DNA of 64,000 nucleotides from Flavobacteriaceae bacterium (lineage in GTDB: Bacteria; Bacteroidota; Bacteroidia; Flavobacteriales; Flavobacteriaceae), in assembly GCA_031277535.1 (NCBI GenBank), contig JAITMD010000006.1, positions 62,001 to 126,000 on the forward strand, written 5' to 3'. The notes under the pieces were generated by a model, which was not told where the DNA came from, did no database searches, and worked only from the letters and a program-made list of their open reading frames with translations. Positions 19,795 through 28,873 of this stretch are shown here, piece after piece. Every line of letters starts with the position of its first letter. The stretch's first letter is position 1. The position numbers were made by a program, and so were the translations under genes.

Positions 19795-20031
19795 ATGAAA
19801 GAGCAATCAACATCTTCATCTTTTGTATTTACTAAGCAAAACTATATGTTATTATTTGTTAGCTTAGCGATTATCACCTTAAGTTTTATCTTAATGGGAG
19901 GTGCATCTAACGATGATCCAACACAATTTAACGAAGAAATTTACAGCTTCAGAAGAATACATTTAGCTCCTGCTTTATTCTTTATCGGAATAGGAGTAGC
20001 TATCTTCTCCATTTTCAAAAAAACAAAATAA
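19795..20031 (+). CDS. DUF3098 small membrane protein
   Basis: Seventy-eight residues with two hydrophobic helices (about 16-36 and 57-75) joined by a loop with DPTQFNEEIYSFRRIHLAP, which is typical of DUF3098. Function unknown. It is wedged between ftsX (2 bp upstream) and uppP (18 bp downstream), so a role linked to envelope growth or division is a reasonable guess from context only. Confidence 0.85.
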   Translation: MKEQSTSSSFVFTKQNYMLLFVSLAIITLSFILMGGASNDDPTQFNEEIYSFRRIHLAPALFFIGIGVAIFSIFKKTK

Positions 20032-20049
20032 CCTCTTTTAAATAATCTA

Positions 20050-20856
20050 ATGGATTTAATACAAGCTATCCTCCTCGCCATAGTTGAAGGACTGACTGAA
20101 TATTTGCCAGTATCATCTACTGCACACATGATATTCGTAAGTTCAGCTTATGGTATTCAAGAAGACGAATTCGTAAAACTATTCCAAACTGCCATTCAGT
20201 TTGGTGCTATTTTAGCTGTAGTAGCCTTATATTGGAGAAAATTCTTTGACTTCAGTAAATTGAACTTCTACAAAAAACTTGTCTTAGCAGTTATCCCTGC
20301 TTTAGTATTAGGTAAGTTATTTGACGAAGCGATTGACAAGGTATTAGGAGAGACTATCTACATTGCTATTATGCTTATTATAGGTGGTTTTGTATTAATA
20401 TTTATTGATAAATACTTTAAAAATCCTAAGACAGTTAGAGAAGAAGACATCACTGTAAAACAAGCTGTGACTATTGGTTTCTGGCAATGTCTTGCTATGA
20501 TGCCTGGTACGAGTCGTTCTGCTGCTTCTATTATTGGAGGTATGCAACAAGGTCTTTCTCGTCAAGTAGCTGCTGAGTTCTCTTTCTTTTTAGCAGTACC
20601 TACTATGGCTGCCGTAACGGTTTACTCTATCGTATTAAAGAAATATGAGTCAGGTAAAATAGGTTATGAACTATTACTTGAGAGTCCAGATCGCCTAAAG
20701 TTATTTTTATTAGGTAATGTAATTGCCTTTATAGTATCTATCATTGCAATTAAATTCTTTATTGGAATAATCAAGAAATATGGTTTCAAACCATGGGGAT
20801 ACTATAGAATTATAGCTGGAGCTTTACTATTATTATACTTCGGATATCTTAAATAA
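20050..20856 (+). CDS. uppP: Undecaprenyl-diphosphatase UppP/BacA
   Basis: Integral membrane phosphatase that recycles undecaprenyl diphosphate to the monophosphate lipid carrier for peptidoglycan and other polymers; it can also give low-level bacitracin resistance. The 268-residue protein has both family motifs: the Glu-rich segment EGLTEYLPVSSTAH near the N-terminus and the second box MMPGTSRSAASIIGGM near residue 155, plus about seven helices. It overlaps neither neighbour: 18 bp from the DUF3098 gene and 2 bp before truB. Confidence 0.97.
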   Translation: MDLIQAILLAIVEGLTEYLPVSSTAHMIFVSSAYGIQEDEFVKLFQTAIQFGAILAVVALYWRKFFDFSKLNFYKKLVLAVIPALVLGKLFDEAIDKVLGETIYIAIMLIIGGFVLIFIDKYFKNPKTVREEDITVKQAVTIGFWQCLAMMPGTSRSAASIIGGMQQGLSRQVAAEFSFFLAVPTMAAVTVYSIVLKKYESGKIGYELLLESPDRLKLFLLGNVIAFIVSIIAIKFFIGIIKKYGFKPWGYYRIIAGALLLLYFGYLK

Positions 20857-20858
20857 TA

Positions 20859-21569
20859 ATGATACAATACAATGCAGAGGCCTTTCAAAATGGCCAAATA
20901 CTATTAATAGACAAACCTTTACACTGGTCTTCATTTCAAGCAGTGAATAAGATTAAATGGCTATTAAAAAAACACTTTGATTTAAAAAAGATTAAAGTAG
21001 GACATGCTGGGACTTTAGACCCGTTAGCATCTGGACTACTTATCATTTGTACTGGTAAGTTCACGAAACAAATCAGTGATTTACAAGGACAAATAAAAGA
21101 ATATACAGGTACTATCACTCTTGGTGGTACTACTCCTTCTTATGACTTAGAGACAGAGATAGAACAAACTTTTCCTACTGAGCATATTACAGAAGTACTA
21201 TTAGACAACGCAAGATTATCCTTCATGGGCACTACAGAACAGCGTCCACCGATATTCTCAGCGCTTAAAAAAGATGGAAAACGTCTATATGAACACGCTC
21301 GTAAAGGAGAAGAAGTAGAGATAGCTACCAGACCTATCACAATAGAAGAGTTCGAATTAACTAAAACGGAACTACCTAATGTAGATTTTAGAGTAGTATG
21401 CTCTAAAGGAACATACATTAGATCTCTTGCTTTTGACTTTGGACAAAAGGTTAATTCAGGTGCACACTTAAGTGCCTTACGCAGAACTAAGATAGGTGAC
21501 TTTAATGTTGTCAATGCCATCACTCCTGATGAATTCGAAGAACAAGTATTAAAAGCAATTGCTCAATAA
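20859..21569 (+). CDS. truB: tRNA pseudouridine-55 synthase TruB
   Basis: Makes pseudouridine 55 in the T-loop of tRNAs. The 236-residue protein carries the catalytic motif VGHAGTLDPLASGLL (Asp is the nucleophile), then KEYTGTITLGGTTPSYDLE and the C-terminal VVCSKGTYIRSLAFDFG, all standard TruB features. It lacks a PUA extension, as expected for its length. Last gene of the ftsX operon; a strong hairpin follows its stop codon. Confidence 0.97.
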   Translation: MIQYNAEAFQNGQILLIDKPLHWSSFQAVNKIKWLLKKHFDLKKIKVGHAGTLDPLASGLLIICTGKFTKQISDLQGQIKEYTGTITLGGTTPSYDLETEIEQTFPTEHITEVLLDNARLSFMGTTEQRPPIFSALKKDGKRLYEHARKGEEVEIATRPITIEEFELTKTELPNVDFRVVCSKGTYIRSLAFDFGQKVNSGAHLSALRRTKIGDFNVVNAITPDEFEEQVLKAIAQ

Positions 21570-21570
21570 T

Positions 21571-21613
21571 ATAACTAAAAAGCGACAAGATATCTTGTCG
21601 CTTTTTAGTTATA
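21571..21613 (+). terminator. Terminator of the ftsX-truB operon
   Basis: A nearly perfect palindrome of about 43 bases centred on GACAAGATATCTTGTC, with outer arms ATAACTAAAAAGC and GCTTTTTAGTTAT. The T-tract is part of the stem. Confidence 0.8.
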
Positions 21614-21751
21614 TATACACGAAGTAAATAATCGTCTAAACAGTATCTCAATTTAATAACCCTATAAACTATTTCATTCGAAAATAGTTAATCCTAACTG
21701 TTTTGGTAACTGTGATATTTCCTATTACCTTTAGCCTATAAAAACAAACAG

Positions 21752-22372
21752 ATGAAAAAACTACTATTTTTGTTGTTGTTCACCACTTCCCTATTTGCAC
21801 AACAAACAGAATTTAAAGAAGGCGATTTAATTTTTCAGAACCTAAAATGTGGACCCTTATGTGATGCTATAAATGAAGTAACCTATGGATACAATGATTT
21901 GAATTTTAATCATATCGGAATGGTCATCGAACATGAAGGAGATTTACAAGTTATAGAGGCTACATGGCCTAAAGTCTGTATTACTCCTATGAAGGATTTT
22001 TTAAATAAAACAACGGAGCCTATGTATTTGGGCCGTATAAAATCTAAATATAGCAAACTAATACCTGCTGCTAAAGAATTCGCCATCAAACAAGTAGGTG
22101 TTCCATATGATGAAAATTATTTATACGCTAATGGCAAATACTATTGTTCTGAATTAATATATGAAGCTTTTAAGGCTGCTAACAAAGGCAAAAGTTTTTT
22201 CTATCTCTATCCAATGACTTATAGATCAAAATACACCAAAGAGATATTTCCTGTATGGCAAGATTACTTTGCTAAATTAAACCAAACTGTTCCTGAAGGA
22301 GCTCCTGGTTGTAATCCAGCAGGAATGTCTTTAGATTTAAAAATCACTATATTAGGACCAATAACACAGTAA
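21752..22372 (+). CDS. YiiX/YebB-like permuted NlpC/P60 hydrolase, secreted
   Basis: Predicted exported cysteine hydrolase of 206 residues. Signal peptide of about 16 residues (MKKLLFLLLFTTSLFA). The order of catalytic residues is permuted as in the YiiX family: the His comes first (NFNHIGMVIEH, about residue 55) and the Cys later (KYYCSELIYEAF, about residue 131). GDLIFQNL near residue 25 is the typical entry strand. Family members act on amide or ester bonds in cell-wall peptides or lipids; the substrate here is unknown. It stands alone between two strong terminators. Confidence 0.82.
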   Translation: MKKLLFLLLFTTSLFAQQTEFKEGDLIFQNLKCGPLCDAINEVTYGYNDLNFNHIGMVIEHEGDLQVIEATWPKVCITPMKDFLNKTTEPMYLGRIKSKYSKLIPAAKEFAIKQVGVPYDENYLYANGKYYCSELIYEAFKAANKGKSFFYLYPMTYRSKYTKEIFPVWQDYFAKLNQTVPEGAPGCNPAGMSLDLKITILGPITQ

Positions 22373-22390
22373 ATAATAGAACTGTTTTAT

Positions 22391-22438
22391 AAAACAAAAA
22401 AGCTCTTTCTTAAATATTTGAAAGAGCTTTTTTGTTTT
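22391..22438. terminator. Bidirectional terminator between convergent genes
   Basis: Stem AAAACAAAAAAGCTCTTTC / GAAAGAGCTTTTTTGTTTT, 19 bp with a 10-base loop, between the YiiX-like gene and the thioredoxin-like gene. Confidence 0.9.
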
Positions 22439-23037
22439 TATTCAAAAGAAGTCATTAAAGCTATAACTTCTTTTTGCACTTCATGTCCTTTATCTTTGAT
22501 ATACCACATCTGAAGTTCAGTTTTACCATTTTCATCAACTACTCCATGAGCCTCTTTATAGTCTGTAACTACTTTTTGAGCCAATACAGGACGAGGTCCC
22601 CAATGACCAATAATCTCTTTTGTATCTTTCTTCGCGATAATTAATTTAGGTATTGCACGCCCTCCATTAGTCAAAAAGGCATCCATTAATTCTAAATTTT
22701 GATCTCTAAAAACCAACTTAAGTTCAATGTTATTACATTCTTCTGCCATTTTATTCAACACAGGAACAATTTGAGCAGCATCACCACACCAACTTTCAGA
22801 AATAACAAGCCATAAATACTCTCCTTTTAATTGTTGTAATTTCTGTTTCACGTCTTCCTCTACTTTCATCGTTTTATCTAAACGCTTTAAACGAGTTTCA
22901 TTCAATTCAGCATAAGGAATATATTCCTCTGAAAGGTTCAATTCTGCAGGGTTATTTGCCAAAGCATTCGTTACATAAGAACGAAATTCTGCATAGGTGT
23001 AACTATTTCCTAAAGTTTTAGAATCAATATTGGTCAT
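22438..23037 (-). CDS. Thioredoxin-fold protein with CxxA active site
   Basis: A 199-residue cytosolic protein without a signal peptide. A thioredoxin fold is suggested by LWLVISESWCGDAAQIVPVLNKM at residues ~74-95 and by a cis-Pro segment GGRAIPKLIIAKK downstream. The active site is Cys-Gly-Asp-Ala rather than Cys-x-x-Cys, so it cannot act as a normal dithiol oxidoreductase. Similar WCGDA proteins occur widely in Bacteroidetes as uncharacterised thioredoxin family members. Monocistronic; divergent from the patatin-like gene. Confidence 0.85.
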   Translation of the reverse strand: MTNIDSKTLGNSYTYAEFRSYVTNALANNPAELNLSEEYIPYAELNETRLKRLDKTMKVEEDVKQKLQQLKGEYLWLVISESWCGDAAQIVPVLNKMAEECNNIELKLVFRDQNLELMDAFLTNGGRAIPKLIIAKKDTKEIIGHWGPRPVLAQKVVTDYKEAHGVVDENGKTELQMWYIKDKGHEVQKEVIALMTSFE

Positions 23038-23054
23038 TTTATTTTACTTTTAAT

Positions 23055-23077
23055 ATTGTGTATCACAATCAAAGATA
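23055..23077 (-). promoter_or_regulatory. Promoter and operator-like palindrome for the thioredoxin-like gene
   Basis: The minus strand reads TATCTTTG (23070-23077), directly followed by the palindrome ATTGTGATACACAAT (23055-23069), which would cover the transcription start. No -33 TTG seen. Confidence 0.4.
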
Positions 23078-23108
23078 ATCTTTTAGAACGAACTAATAAA
23101 AAACTAAA

Positions 23109-23891
23109 ATGAATAACAAAAGAATTGGGTTAGTTTTATCCGGAGGAGGACATAAAGGTATTGCTCATGCTGGAGCACTTGCTTTCTTACAAGAAAAAAA
23201 TATATACCCAACAATACTTGCTGGTGCAAGTGCTGGTTCTATTGTATCATGCTTATATTCTATAGGTATGGAACCAAAACAAATATTACACTTTTTTAAA
23301 TCTGTCAATATATTTAACTGGGAATTTTTAACTTGGAGCAAACCAGGTATTATTGATGTCAACGCTTTTGAAAAGTACTTAAAACGAGTTTTTGAAGATA
23401 AAACGTTGGGAGATCTACCGCTTCCTGTGTACATCAATGCTACTAATATTGCGACAGGGCGAATTCACTTATTCTCCCGACAAACTAAAGTAGTAGATGC
23501 AATATTAGCCTCATGTGCTTTCCCTGGTATTTTTACACCCTACAAAATAGATGATATTGTATTCAGTGATGGGGGTATTCTAAACAACTTCCCCACAGAC
23601 ATTATAAAATATGATTGTGATTTACTAATCGGATGTAATGTTTGCCCTATTCAACAAATTGATGCTAATGAATTAAAATCAATTAAATCTGTTGCTGTAA
23701 GAGCATATGAATTAATGGCTGCTATGCAAAACCGAACACAAGGACAATTGTGTGATTGGTTAATAGAGCCTATAGGGCTTACAGCGTATTCTACTTTTGA
23801 AAGAAACAAGAAGAGAATGGATGAAATTTTTGAATTAGGTTATACAAGTGCTAAAAATTCATATGAACAACAAGCATACAAATTTGCTTAA
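23109..23891 (+). CDS. Patatin-like phospholipase (RssA type)
   Basis: Predicted serine lipase/acyl hydrolase of 260 residues. The patatin elements are all present: oxyanion loop SGGGHKGIAHAG (residues ~11-22), nucleophile elbow GASAGSI (Ser41 in Gly-x-Ser-x-Gly) and the catalytic-dyad Asp in FSDGGILNN (near residue 154). No signal peptide or membrane segment, so it probably acts in the cytosol or at the inner face of the membrane. The closest match among well known proteins is the RssA/YchK class, whose substrate is not settled. Sits alone, 58 bp before pyrH, which has its own promoter. Confidence 0.9.
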   Translation: MNNKRIGLVLSGGGHKGIAHAGALAFLQEKNIYPTILAGASAGSIVSCLYSIGMEPKQILHFFKSVNIFNWEFLTWSKPGIIDVNAFEKYLKRVFEDKTLGDLPLPVYINATNIATGRIHLFSRQTKVVDAILASCAFPGIFTPYKIDDIVFSDGGILNNFPTDIIKYDCDLLIGCNVCPIQQIDANELKSIKSVAVRAYELMAAMQNRTQGQLCDWLIEPIGLTAYSTFERNKKRMDEIFELGYTSAKNSYEQQAYKFA

Positions 23892-23918
23892 GCTATTTTA
23901 TAGAAGTATTTATATCTC

Positions 23919-23926
23919 TATATTTG
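23919..23926 (+). promoter_or_regulatory. -7 box for pyrH-frr
   Basis: TATATTTG followed by CAAAAC, 23 bases before the pyrH ATG. The -33 region is T-rich but has no clean TTG. Confidence 0.55.
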
Positions 23927-23949
23927 CAAAACTTTAAAAATTTCTTTCG

Positions 23950-24669
23950 ATGAAGTACAAGAGAATTCTACTAAAATTAAGTGGAGAAGCCTTAATGGGA
24001 GATCAACAATATGGTATTGATCCAAAAAAATTAGCTGAATATGCTACAGAGATAAAAAAAGTTCATGACTTAGGTGTTGAAATAGCAATTGTCATTGGAG
24101 GAGGAAATATTTTTAGAGGTGTTGCAGGAGCAAACGTAGGAATGGACCGAGTACAAGGAGATTATATGGGAATGCTTGCTACGGTAATCAATGGAATGGC
24201 TTTACAAGGAGCTTTGGAAAATGCAGGTATGTTAACACGTTTACAAACTGCCTTAAAAATTGAAGCAGTAGCTGAACCATATATTAAAAGAAGAGCAGTT
24301 CGTCATTTAGAAAAGAATAGAATTGTAATTTTTGGAGCAGGAACAGGAAACCCTTATTTTACAACAGATACAGCAGCAGTGTTGCGTGGTGTAGAAATTA
24401 ATGCAGACGTTATTTTAAAAGGAACAAGAGTAGATGGAGTATACACTGCCGATCCTGAAAAAGATCCAACTGCAGTAAAATATGAGAAAATCTCTTTCAG
24501 CGACTGTTTAACAAAAGGATTAAATGTAATGGATACAACAGCATTCACTCTAAGTAGAGAAAATGAATTGCCGATTGTTGTATTTGATATGAACAAAGAG
24601 AATAATTTATTAAAAGTTTGTCAAGGTGACGATACAGTAGGAACTACAGTATCTGTAAACATTAATTAG
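23950..24669 (+). CDS. pyrH: UMP kinase
   Basis: Phosphorylates UMP to UDP, the first committed kinase step toward UTP and CTP. The 239-residue amino-acid-kinase-fold protein shows [14 protein letters not shown] at the N-terminus, the Gly-rich [27 protein letters not shown] (nucleotide site) and [13 protein letters not shown] near residue 160. Length matches the bacterial hexameric enzyme. frr follows after 7 bp; pyrH-frr pairing is common across bacteria. Confidence 0.98.
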   Translation: MKYKRILLKLSGEALMGDQQYGIDPKKLAEYATEIKKVHDLGVEIAIVIGGGNIFRGVAGANVGMDRVQGDYMGMLATVINGMALQGALENAGMLTRLQTALKIEAVAEPYIKRRAVRHLEKNRIVIFGAGTGNPYFTTDTAAVLRGVEINADVILKGTRVDGVYTADPEKDPTAVKYEKISFSDCLTKGLNVMDTTAFTLSRENELPIVVFDMNKENNLLKVCQGDDTVGTTVSVNIN

Positions 24670-24676
24670 AACAATT

Positions 24677-25240
24677 ATGACAGAAGAAATAAACTTAATA
24701 ATCGACGCAGCAAAGGAATCAATGGATAACACGGTTGCTCACTTAGAAAAATCGTTGCTTAATATTCGTGCGGGAAAAGCATCTCCACAAATGTTGGGTT
24801 CTGTATTTGTAGAATATTACGGTTCACAAACTCCCCTATCACAAGTTGCAAACGTTAGTGCTCCAGATGCAAGAACTTTAACTGTAACTCCTTGGGAAAA
24901 AAATATGCTACAACCTATTGAAAAAGCAATTATGATTGCTAATTTAGGTTTGAATCCAATGAATAATGGAGATAACATCATTATCAACATTCCTGCATTA
25001 ACAGAGGAAAGACGTAAGGATTTAGCAAAACAATCAAAAACAGAAGCAGACGATGCTAAAATTGGTATTAGAAATTCGCGTAAAGATGCAAACACTGATA
25101 TCAAAAAAGAAGAAAAAAATGGTACATCAGAAGATATTTGTAAAGATGCTGAAGAGCGTGTACAAAAACTAACTGATGCATACATCAAAAAAATAGATGA
25201 CGTTTTAGCTGTTAAAGAAGCTGAAATTATGAAAGTATAA
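24677..25240 (+). CDS. frr: Ribosome recycling factor
   Basis: Releases ribosomes from mRNA after termination together with EF-G. The 187 residues fit the family: HLEKSLLNIRAGKASP at the start of helix 1, then the domain II hinge with YYGSQTPLSQVANV and the C-terminal helix pair (EERRKDLAKQSK, RNSRKDANTDIKK). Near-identical architecture to other bacterial RRFs. Second gene of the pyrH operon, with a clear terminator 11 bases later. Confidence 0.98.
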   Translation: MTEEINLIIDAAKESMDNTVAHLEKSLLNIRAGKASPQMLGSVFVEYYGSQTPLSQVANVSAPDARTLTVTPWEKNMLQPIEKAIMIANLGLNPMNNGDNIIINIPALTEERRKDLAKQSKTEADDAKIGIRNSRKDANTDIKKEEKNGTSEDICKDAEERVQKLTDAYIKKIDDVLAVKEAEIMKV

Positions 25241-25608
25241 TGAAATACTTTAATCGCCTTAGAAGTTTCTTTTAAGGCGATTTTTTTTACACTATATCCT
25301 CCACCAATACATTATTTCAAATCAGGGGATCTTCCTCCTCTTCATTAAACAATATAAATTGATTTTTTAATTTATTATCATCATACTACACGTTATCAGT
25401 TATTTATACAAACAAAACAATAAAAATCATCCAATTATTACGAACAACACTCAAAAACGTTACATATTATCTTATTCCCCAACTAATTACACTTTTAGCT
25501 TAAAAAGAAAAGCACTAAAAGTCTAAAGTTTTTTTATTAAATTTAATGATGTTAACTACAAGTCTCTTGTTTTGACTAACAATACATTAACCAATAAAAT
25601 ATTACTTT
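25241..25608. other. 368-bp intergenic region
   Basis: After the frr terminator (ending near 25288) about 320 bases of AT-rich sequence precede the leucine dehydrogenase gene. I see no open frame, tRNA or strong hairpin. No clean TAnnTTTG lies at a sensible distance from 25609, so the promoter is unassigned. Confidence 0.6.
25252..25288 (+). terminator. Terminator of pyrH-frr
   Basis: Stem AATCGCCTTA / TAAGGCGATT with an 11-base loop and a run of eight T. Confidence 0.88.
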
Positions 25609-26706
25609 ATGACAACCGAAACTTATACAATTGAAGAATTAAAAAAGACTGCACCTGTGTTTGGGCAAATTTCATTTAATGATCACGAACAAATTATGTT
25701 TTGTCAAGATAAAGATTCTGGATTAAAAGCAATCATAGGTATACACAACACTACTTTAGGACCAGCCCTTGGAGGAACAAGAATGTGGCAATATGAGTCT
25801 GAGTGGGAAGCATTAAACGACGTATTACGTTTATCGCGAGGTATGACCTATAAATCTGCTATATCAGGTTTAGATTTAGGAGGAGGAAAAGCTGTAATAA
25901 TTGGAGACTCTAAAAAAGACAAATCACCAGAGTTAATCAAAGCATTTGCTCATTATGTTAACTCATTAAGTGGTAGATATATTACGGCAGAAGACGTTGG
26001 TACAACCACTGCTGATATGGATTTAATACATAGTATTACTCCTCATGTAACAGGGATATCTGAAAGTTTAGGAGGTTCTGGTAATCCTTCACCTGTAACA
26101 GCTTACGGTGTTTTTATGGGATTAAAGGCTGCAGTAAATTTCCAATATGGCAGTGACAATCTACAAGGAAAAAAAGTATTAGTACAAGGGATTGGAAATG
26201 TAGGTGAAACTTTAGTAAAACATTTAGTTGAGCATGGAGCATTGGTACAAATATCCGATATAAATCAAGAACGAGTTGCTGAAATTGCTCAAAAATACAA
26301 TGTTCAAGTATTCAATGGATCAGACATCTATTTGGCTGATGTTGACATTTATGCTCCTTGTGCACTTGGCGCTACTATAAACGACGTAAGTATTGAGAAA
26401 TTGAAAGCTAAAGTAATTGCAGGGGCTGCTAATAATCAATTAGCTATAGAAGCTATACATGGACCCCGTTTAATGGAAAGAGGTATTGTGTATGCTCCTG
26501 ATTTTTTAATCAATGCAGGTGGAATTATCAATGTTTTTGGAGAAATTGCCCATTACGGAAAAGATGAAGCATTGCGTAGAACAGAAAATATCTATAATAC
26601 AACTTTAGATATCTTACATTTTGCTAAAGAACATAAGATAACATCTAATCAAGCTGCTATGAAAAAAGCAGAGGAGAGAATAGCTGCTAAAAAGCAACAA
26701 AAATAA
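25609..26706 (+). CDS. ldh: Leucine dehydrogenase (Glu/Leu/Phe/Val dehydrogenase family)
   Basis: NAD-dependent oxidative deamination of branched-chain amino acids, mainly leucine, to 2-oxo acids; feeds branched-chain fatty acid precursors, which are abundant in flavobacteria. The 365-residue protein has the catalytic Lys region YKSAISGLDLGGGKAVI, the substrate-binding segment GPALGGTRM, the Asp in TAEDVGTTTADM and the NAD-binding fold QGIGNVGETL. Length is right for the octameric leucine dehydrogenases and short for glutamate dehydrogenases. Exact substrate preference cannot be read from the sequence. Monocistronic. Confidence 0.9.
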   Translation: MTTETYTIEELKKTAPVFGQISFNDHEQIMFCQDKDSGLKAIIGIHNTTLGPALGGTRMWQYESEWEALNDVLRLSRGMTYKSAISGLDLGGGKAVIIGDSKKDKSPELIKAFAHYVNSLSGRYITAEDVGTTTADMDLIHSITPHVTGISESLGGSGNPSPVTAYGVFMGLKAAVNFQYGSDNLQGKKVLVQGIGNVGETLVKHLVEHGALVQISDINQERVAEIAQKYNVQVFNGSDIYLADVDIYAPCALGATINDVSIEKLKAKVIAGAANNQLAIEAIHGPRLMERGIVYAPDFLINAGGIINVFGEIAHYGKDEALRRTENIYNTTLDILHFAKEHKITSNQAAMKKAEERIAAKKQQK

Positions 26707-26854
26707 ACTTATTATCCCTACTGTTACTCCATAGATATATGAACTATCTATACTATTTTACTTAACTTTAGTAACAGTGGATTACTTATATAACGTGTAT
26801 TGAACTAAGCTTAGTTTTAATCAAATAATATATAAGTTAGAGGGTATGAAAACT

Positions 26855-26895
26855 AAAAAGGCTTTATCATTTGATTTATGACAAAGCCTTTTTTA
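26855..26895. terminator. Bidirectional terminator between ldh and the SMR gene
   Basis: Stem AAAAAGGCTTT / AAAGCCTTTTT, extended by TCAT / ATGA inside, between convergent genes. Confidence 0.85.
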
Positions 26896-26911
26896 TGTTT
26901 TTCACTATACT

Positions 26912-27238
26912 TTAGTTTGATACAAATTTCAATCCAATAATTGAAGATATTAGAGTAACGATAAAGAATATACGCCAAAAATCTGCTGGTTCTTTAAATA
27001 CAAAAATACCAACTAATACAGTTCCTACAGCACCTATTCCTGTCCATACTGCATAAGCTGTTCCAATTGGTAAGGTTTGTGTGGCCTTGTACAACAGGAA
27101 CATGCTAATAGACAAACAAGCAAAAAAGCCAACCATCCAAAGTACAGAGGTTGTTCCTGAAGTTTCTTTTGCTTTACCTAAACAAGAAGCAAATCCCACT
27201 TCAAAGAACCCACCGATAATCAATAATATCCAATTCAT
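26912..27238 (-). CDS. SMR family exporter, SugE/Gdx-like
   Basis: Small four-helix membrane transporter of 108 residues that works as an antiparallel dimer driven by protons. The essential Glu is in helix 1 (GGFFEVGFA, Glu13). Helix 3 carries GTAYAVWTGIGAVGTVLVG, the signature of the SugE/Gdx branch rather than of EmrE, and Gdx proteins export guanidinium. No guanidine riboswitch-like leader is apparent, so the substrate is uncertain. Stands alone opposite to ldh. Confidence 0.88.
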   Translation of the reverse strand: MNWILLIIGGFFEVGFASCLGKAKETSGTTSVLWMVGFFACLSISMFLLYKATQTLPIGTAYAVWTGIGAVGTVLVGIFVFKEPADFWRIFFIVTLISSIIGLKFVSN

Positions 27239-27359
27239 TCTATTCTATTTTTAATTTGGCGCAAAGATAACTTAACTATCATCTCTGCAATTACAATTTT
27301 AAAAAAAAGCATTAATGGCATAACAACTTTTTAATATTCCATAATAGATAGTTTTTCAC

Positions 27360-27367
27360 TACATTTG
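27360..27367 (+). promoter_or_regulatory. -7 box for asnS
   Basis: TACATTTG followed by CACG, 53 bases before the asnS ATG; -33 element weak. Confidence 0.5.
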
Positions 27368-27377
27368 CACGTATTTT

Positions 27378-27395
27378 ATTCCGTTGAAACGGAAT
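27378..27395 (+). promoter_or_regulatory. Palindrome in the asnS leader
   Basis: ATTCCGTTGAAACGGAAT: two 8-bp arms separated by GA, about 10-27 bases after the -7 box, so in the first bases of the transcript. It could be a short hairpin or a DNA operator. Not followed by a T-tract, so it is not a terminator. Confidence 0.45.
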
Positions 27396-27420
27396 GTTGA
27401 TTATAAAAACACAATTCACA

Positions 27421-28854
27421 ATGAAACATACAAAAATTATCGATCTATTAAAAGGGAAAGGCCTTTTACATGAAGTCAAAGCAAAAGGATGGGTAAAAAC
27501 CTTTCGTAATAATCAGTTTATTGCTTTAAATGATGGATCGACAATCAATAACATTCAGTGTGTTGTTGACCTTGATAAATTTCCTGCAGAATTGCTTAAA
27601 AAAGTACATACTGGAGCGGCAATCTGTGTTAGAGGAACATTAGTTGAGAGTAGAGGTGCTGGTCAAAATTACGAAATCCAAGTTCAGCATTTAAAAGTAT
27701 ATGGAGAGGCAAATCCAGAAGAATATCCAATCCAACCAAAGAAACACTCTTTAGAATTTTTAAGAGAGAATGCTCACTTAAGAATTAGAACGAATGTATT
27801 TAGTGCAATTATGCGTGTAAGAAGTACACTTTCTTATGCTGTACATAAATATTTTCAAGATAATGGTTTCTACTATTTCAATGCTCCAATTATTACTGGT
27901 TCGGATGCAGAAGGAGCTGGAGAAATGTTTAGAGTAACACAATTAGACTTAAATAATATTCCAAGAACAGAAGATGGGGCAATTGATTTTAAAGAAGACT
28001 TCTTTGGAAAATCAACGAACTTAACTGTTTCAGGACAATTGGAAGCAGAAACTTATGCTATGGCATTGGGGTCTGTATATACATTTGGTCCTACTTTCCG
28101 TGCTGAAAATTCAAACACATCACGTCACTTAGCGGAATTCTGGATGATTGAACCAGAAGTAGCTTTCAATGACTTGGATGACAATATGGACTTAGCGGAA
28201 GACTTTATTAAGTATGTAGTAAATTACACTTTAGAGAAATGTGAAGATGATTTAATCTTCTTAGATAAACGTTTACAAGAAGAAGAAAAATCTAAGCCAC
28301 AAGCAGAACGCAGTGAAATGTCTTTATTAGAAAAATTGCGTTTTGTGTTAGAGAATAACTTTAAACGCGTAAGCTATACAGAAGCAATTGATATTCTGAA
28401 AAACTCTAAACCAAATAAAAATAAAAAGTTCAAATATCCTGTTGATGGATGGGGTGTAGATTTACAAAGTGAACACGAGCGTTTCTTAGTTGAGAAACAC
28501 TTTAAATGTCCAGTAATCTTATTCGACTATCCAGCTGATATCAAAGCATTCTATATGAGAATGAATGAAGATGGAAAAACAGTAAGAGCGATGGATATCC
28601 TTTTCCCAGGAATTGGAGAAATTGTTGGAGGATCACAAAGAGAAGAGCGCTATGAAGTTTTAGTTGATAAAATCAGAAAAATGGGAATAGATGAAGATGA
28701 GTTATGGTGGTATCTTGACACAAGAAAATTTGGAACAGCACCACATAGTGGGTTTGGTTTAGGTTTTGAAAGATTAGTTCTATTTGTAACAGGAATGACA
28801 AATATTAGAGATGTAATTCCTTTCCCAAGAACTCCACAAAACGCTGAATTCTAA
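27421..28854 (+). CDS. asnS: Asparaginyl-tRNA synthetase
   Basis: Charges tRNA-Asn; class IIb synthetase of 477 residues from the ATG at 27421. An ATG at 27394 would add nine residues and reach into the leader palindrome, so I take the later start. The N-terminal OB-fold anticodon-binding domain (residues ~15-110) includes [21 protein letters not shown]. Class II motifs follow: motif 2 [25 protein letters not shown] and motif 3 [16 protein letters not shown] near the C-terminus. The insertion of ~70 residues around 290-340 is usual for bacterial AsnRS. Confidence 0.97.
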   Translation: MKHTKIIDLLKGKGLLHEVKAKGWVKTFRNNQFIALNDGSTINNIQCVVDLDKFPAELLKKVHTGAAICVRGTLVESRGAGQNYEIQVQHLKVYGEANPEEYPIQPKKHSLEFLRENAHLRIRTNVFSAIMRVRSTLSYAVHKYFQDNGFYYFNAPIITGSDAEGAGEMFRVTQLDLNNIPRTEDGAIDFKEDFFGKSTNLTVSGQLEAETYAMALGSVYTFGPTFRAENSNTSRHLAEFWMIEPEVAFNDLDDNMDLAEDFIKYVVNYTLEKCEDDLIFLDKRLQEEEKSKPQAERSEMSLLEKLRFVLENNFKRVSYTEAIDILKNSKPNKNKKFKYPVDGWGVDLQSEHERFLVEKHFKCPVILFDYPADIKAFYMRMNEDGKTVRAMDILFPGIGEIVGGSQREERYEVLVDKIRKMGIDEDELWWYLDTRKFGTAPHSGFGLGFERLVLFVTGMTNIRDVIPFPRTPQNAEF

Positions 28855-28873
28855 TCTATTGATTACACATAGC

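Noticed and set aside
25301..25345. Third copy of the dispersed repeat
   Set aside because: A short resemblance (CCACCAATAC) exists, but the G-rich 11-nt units are missing.
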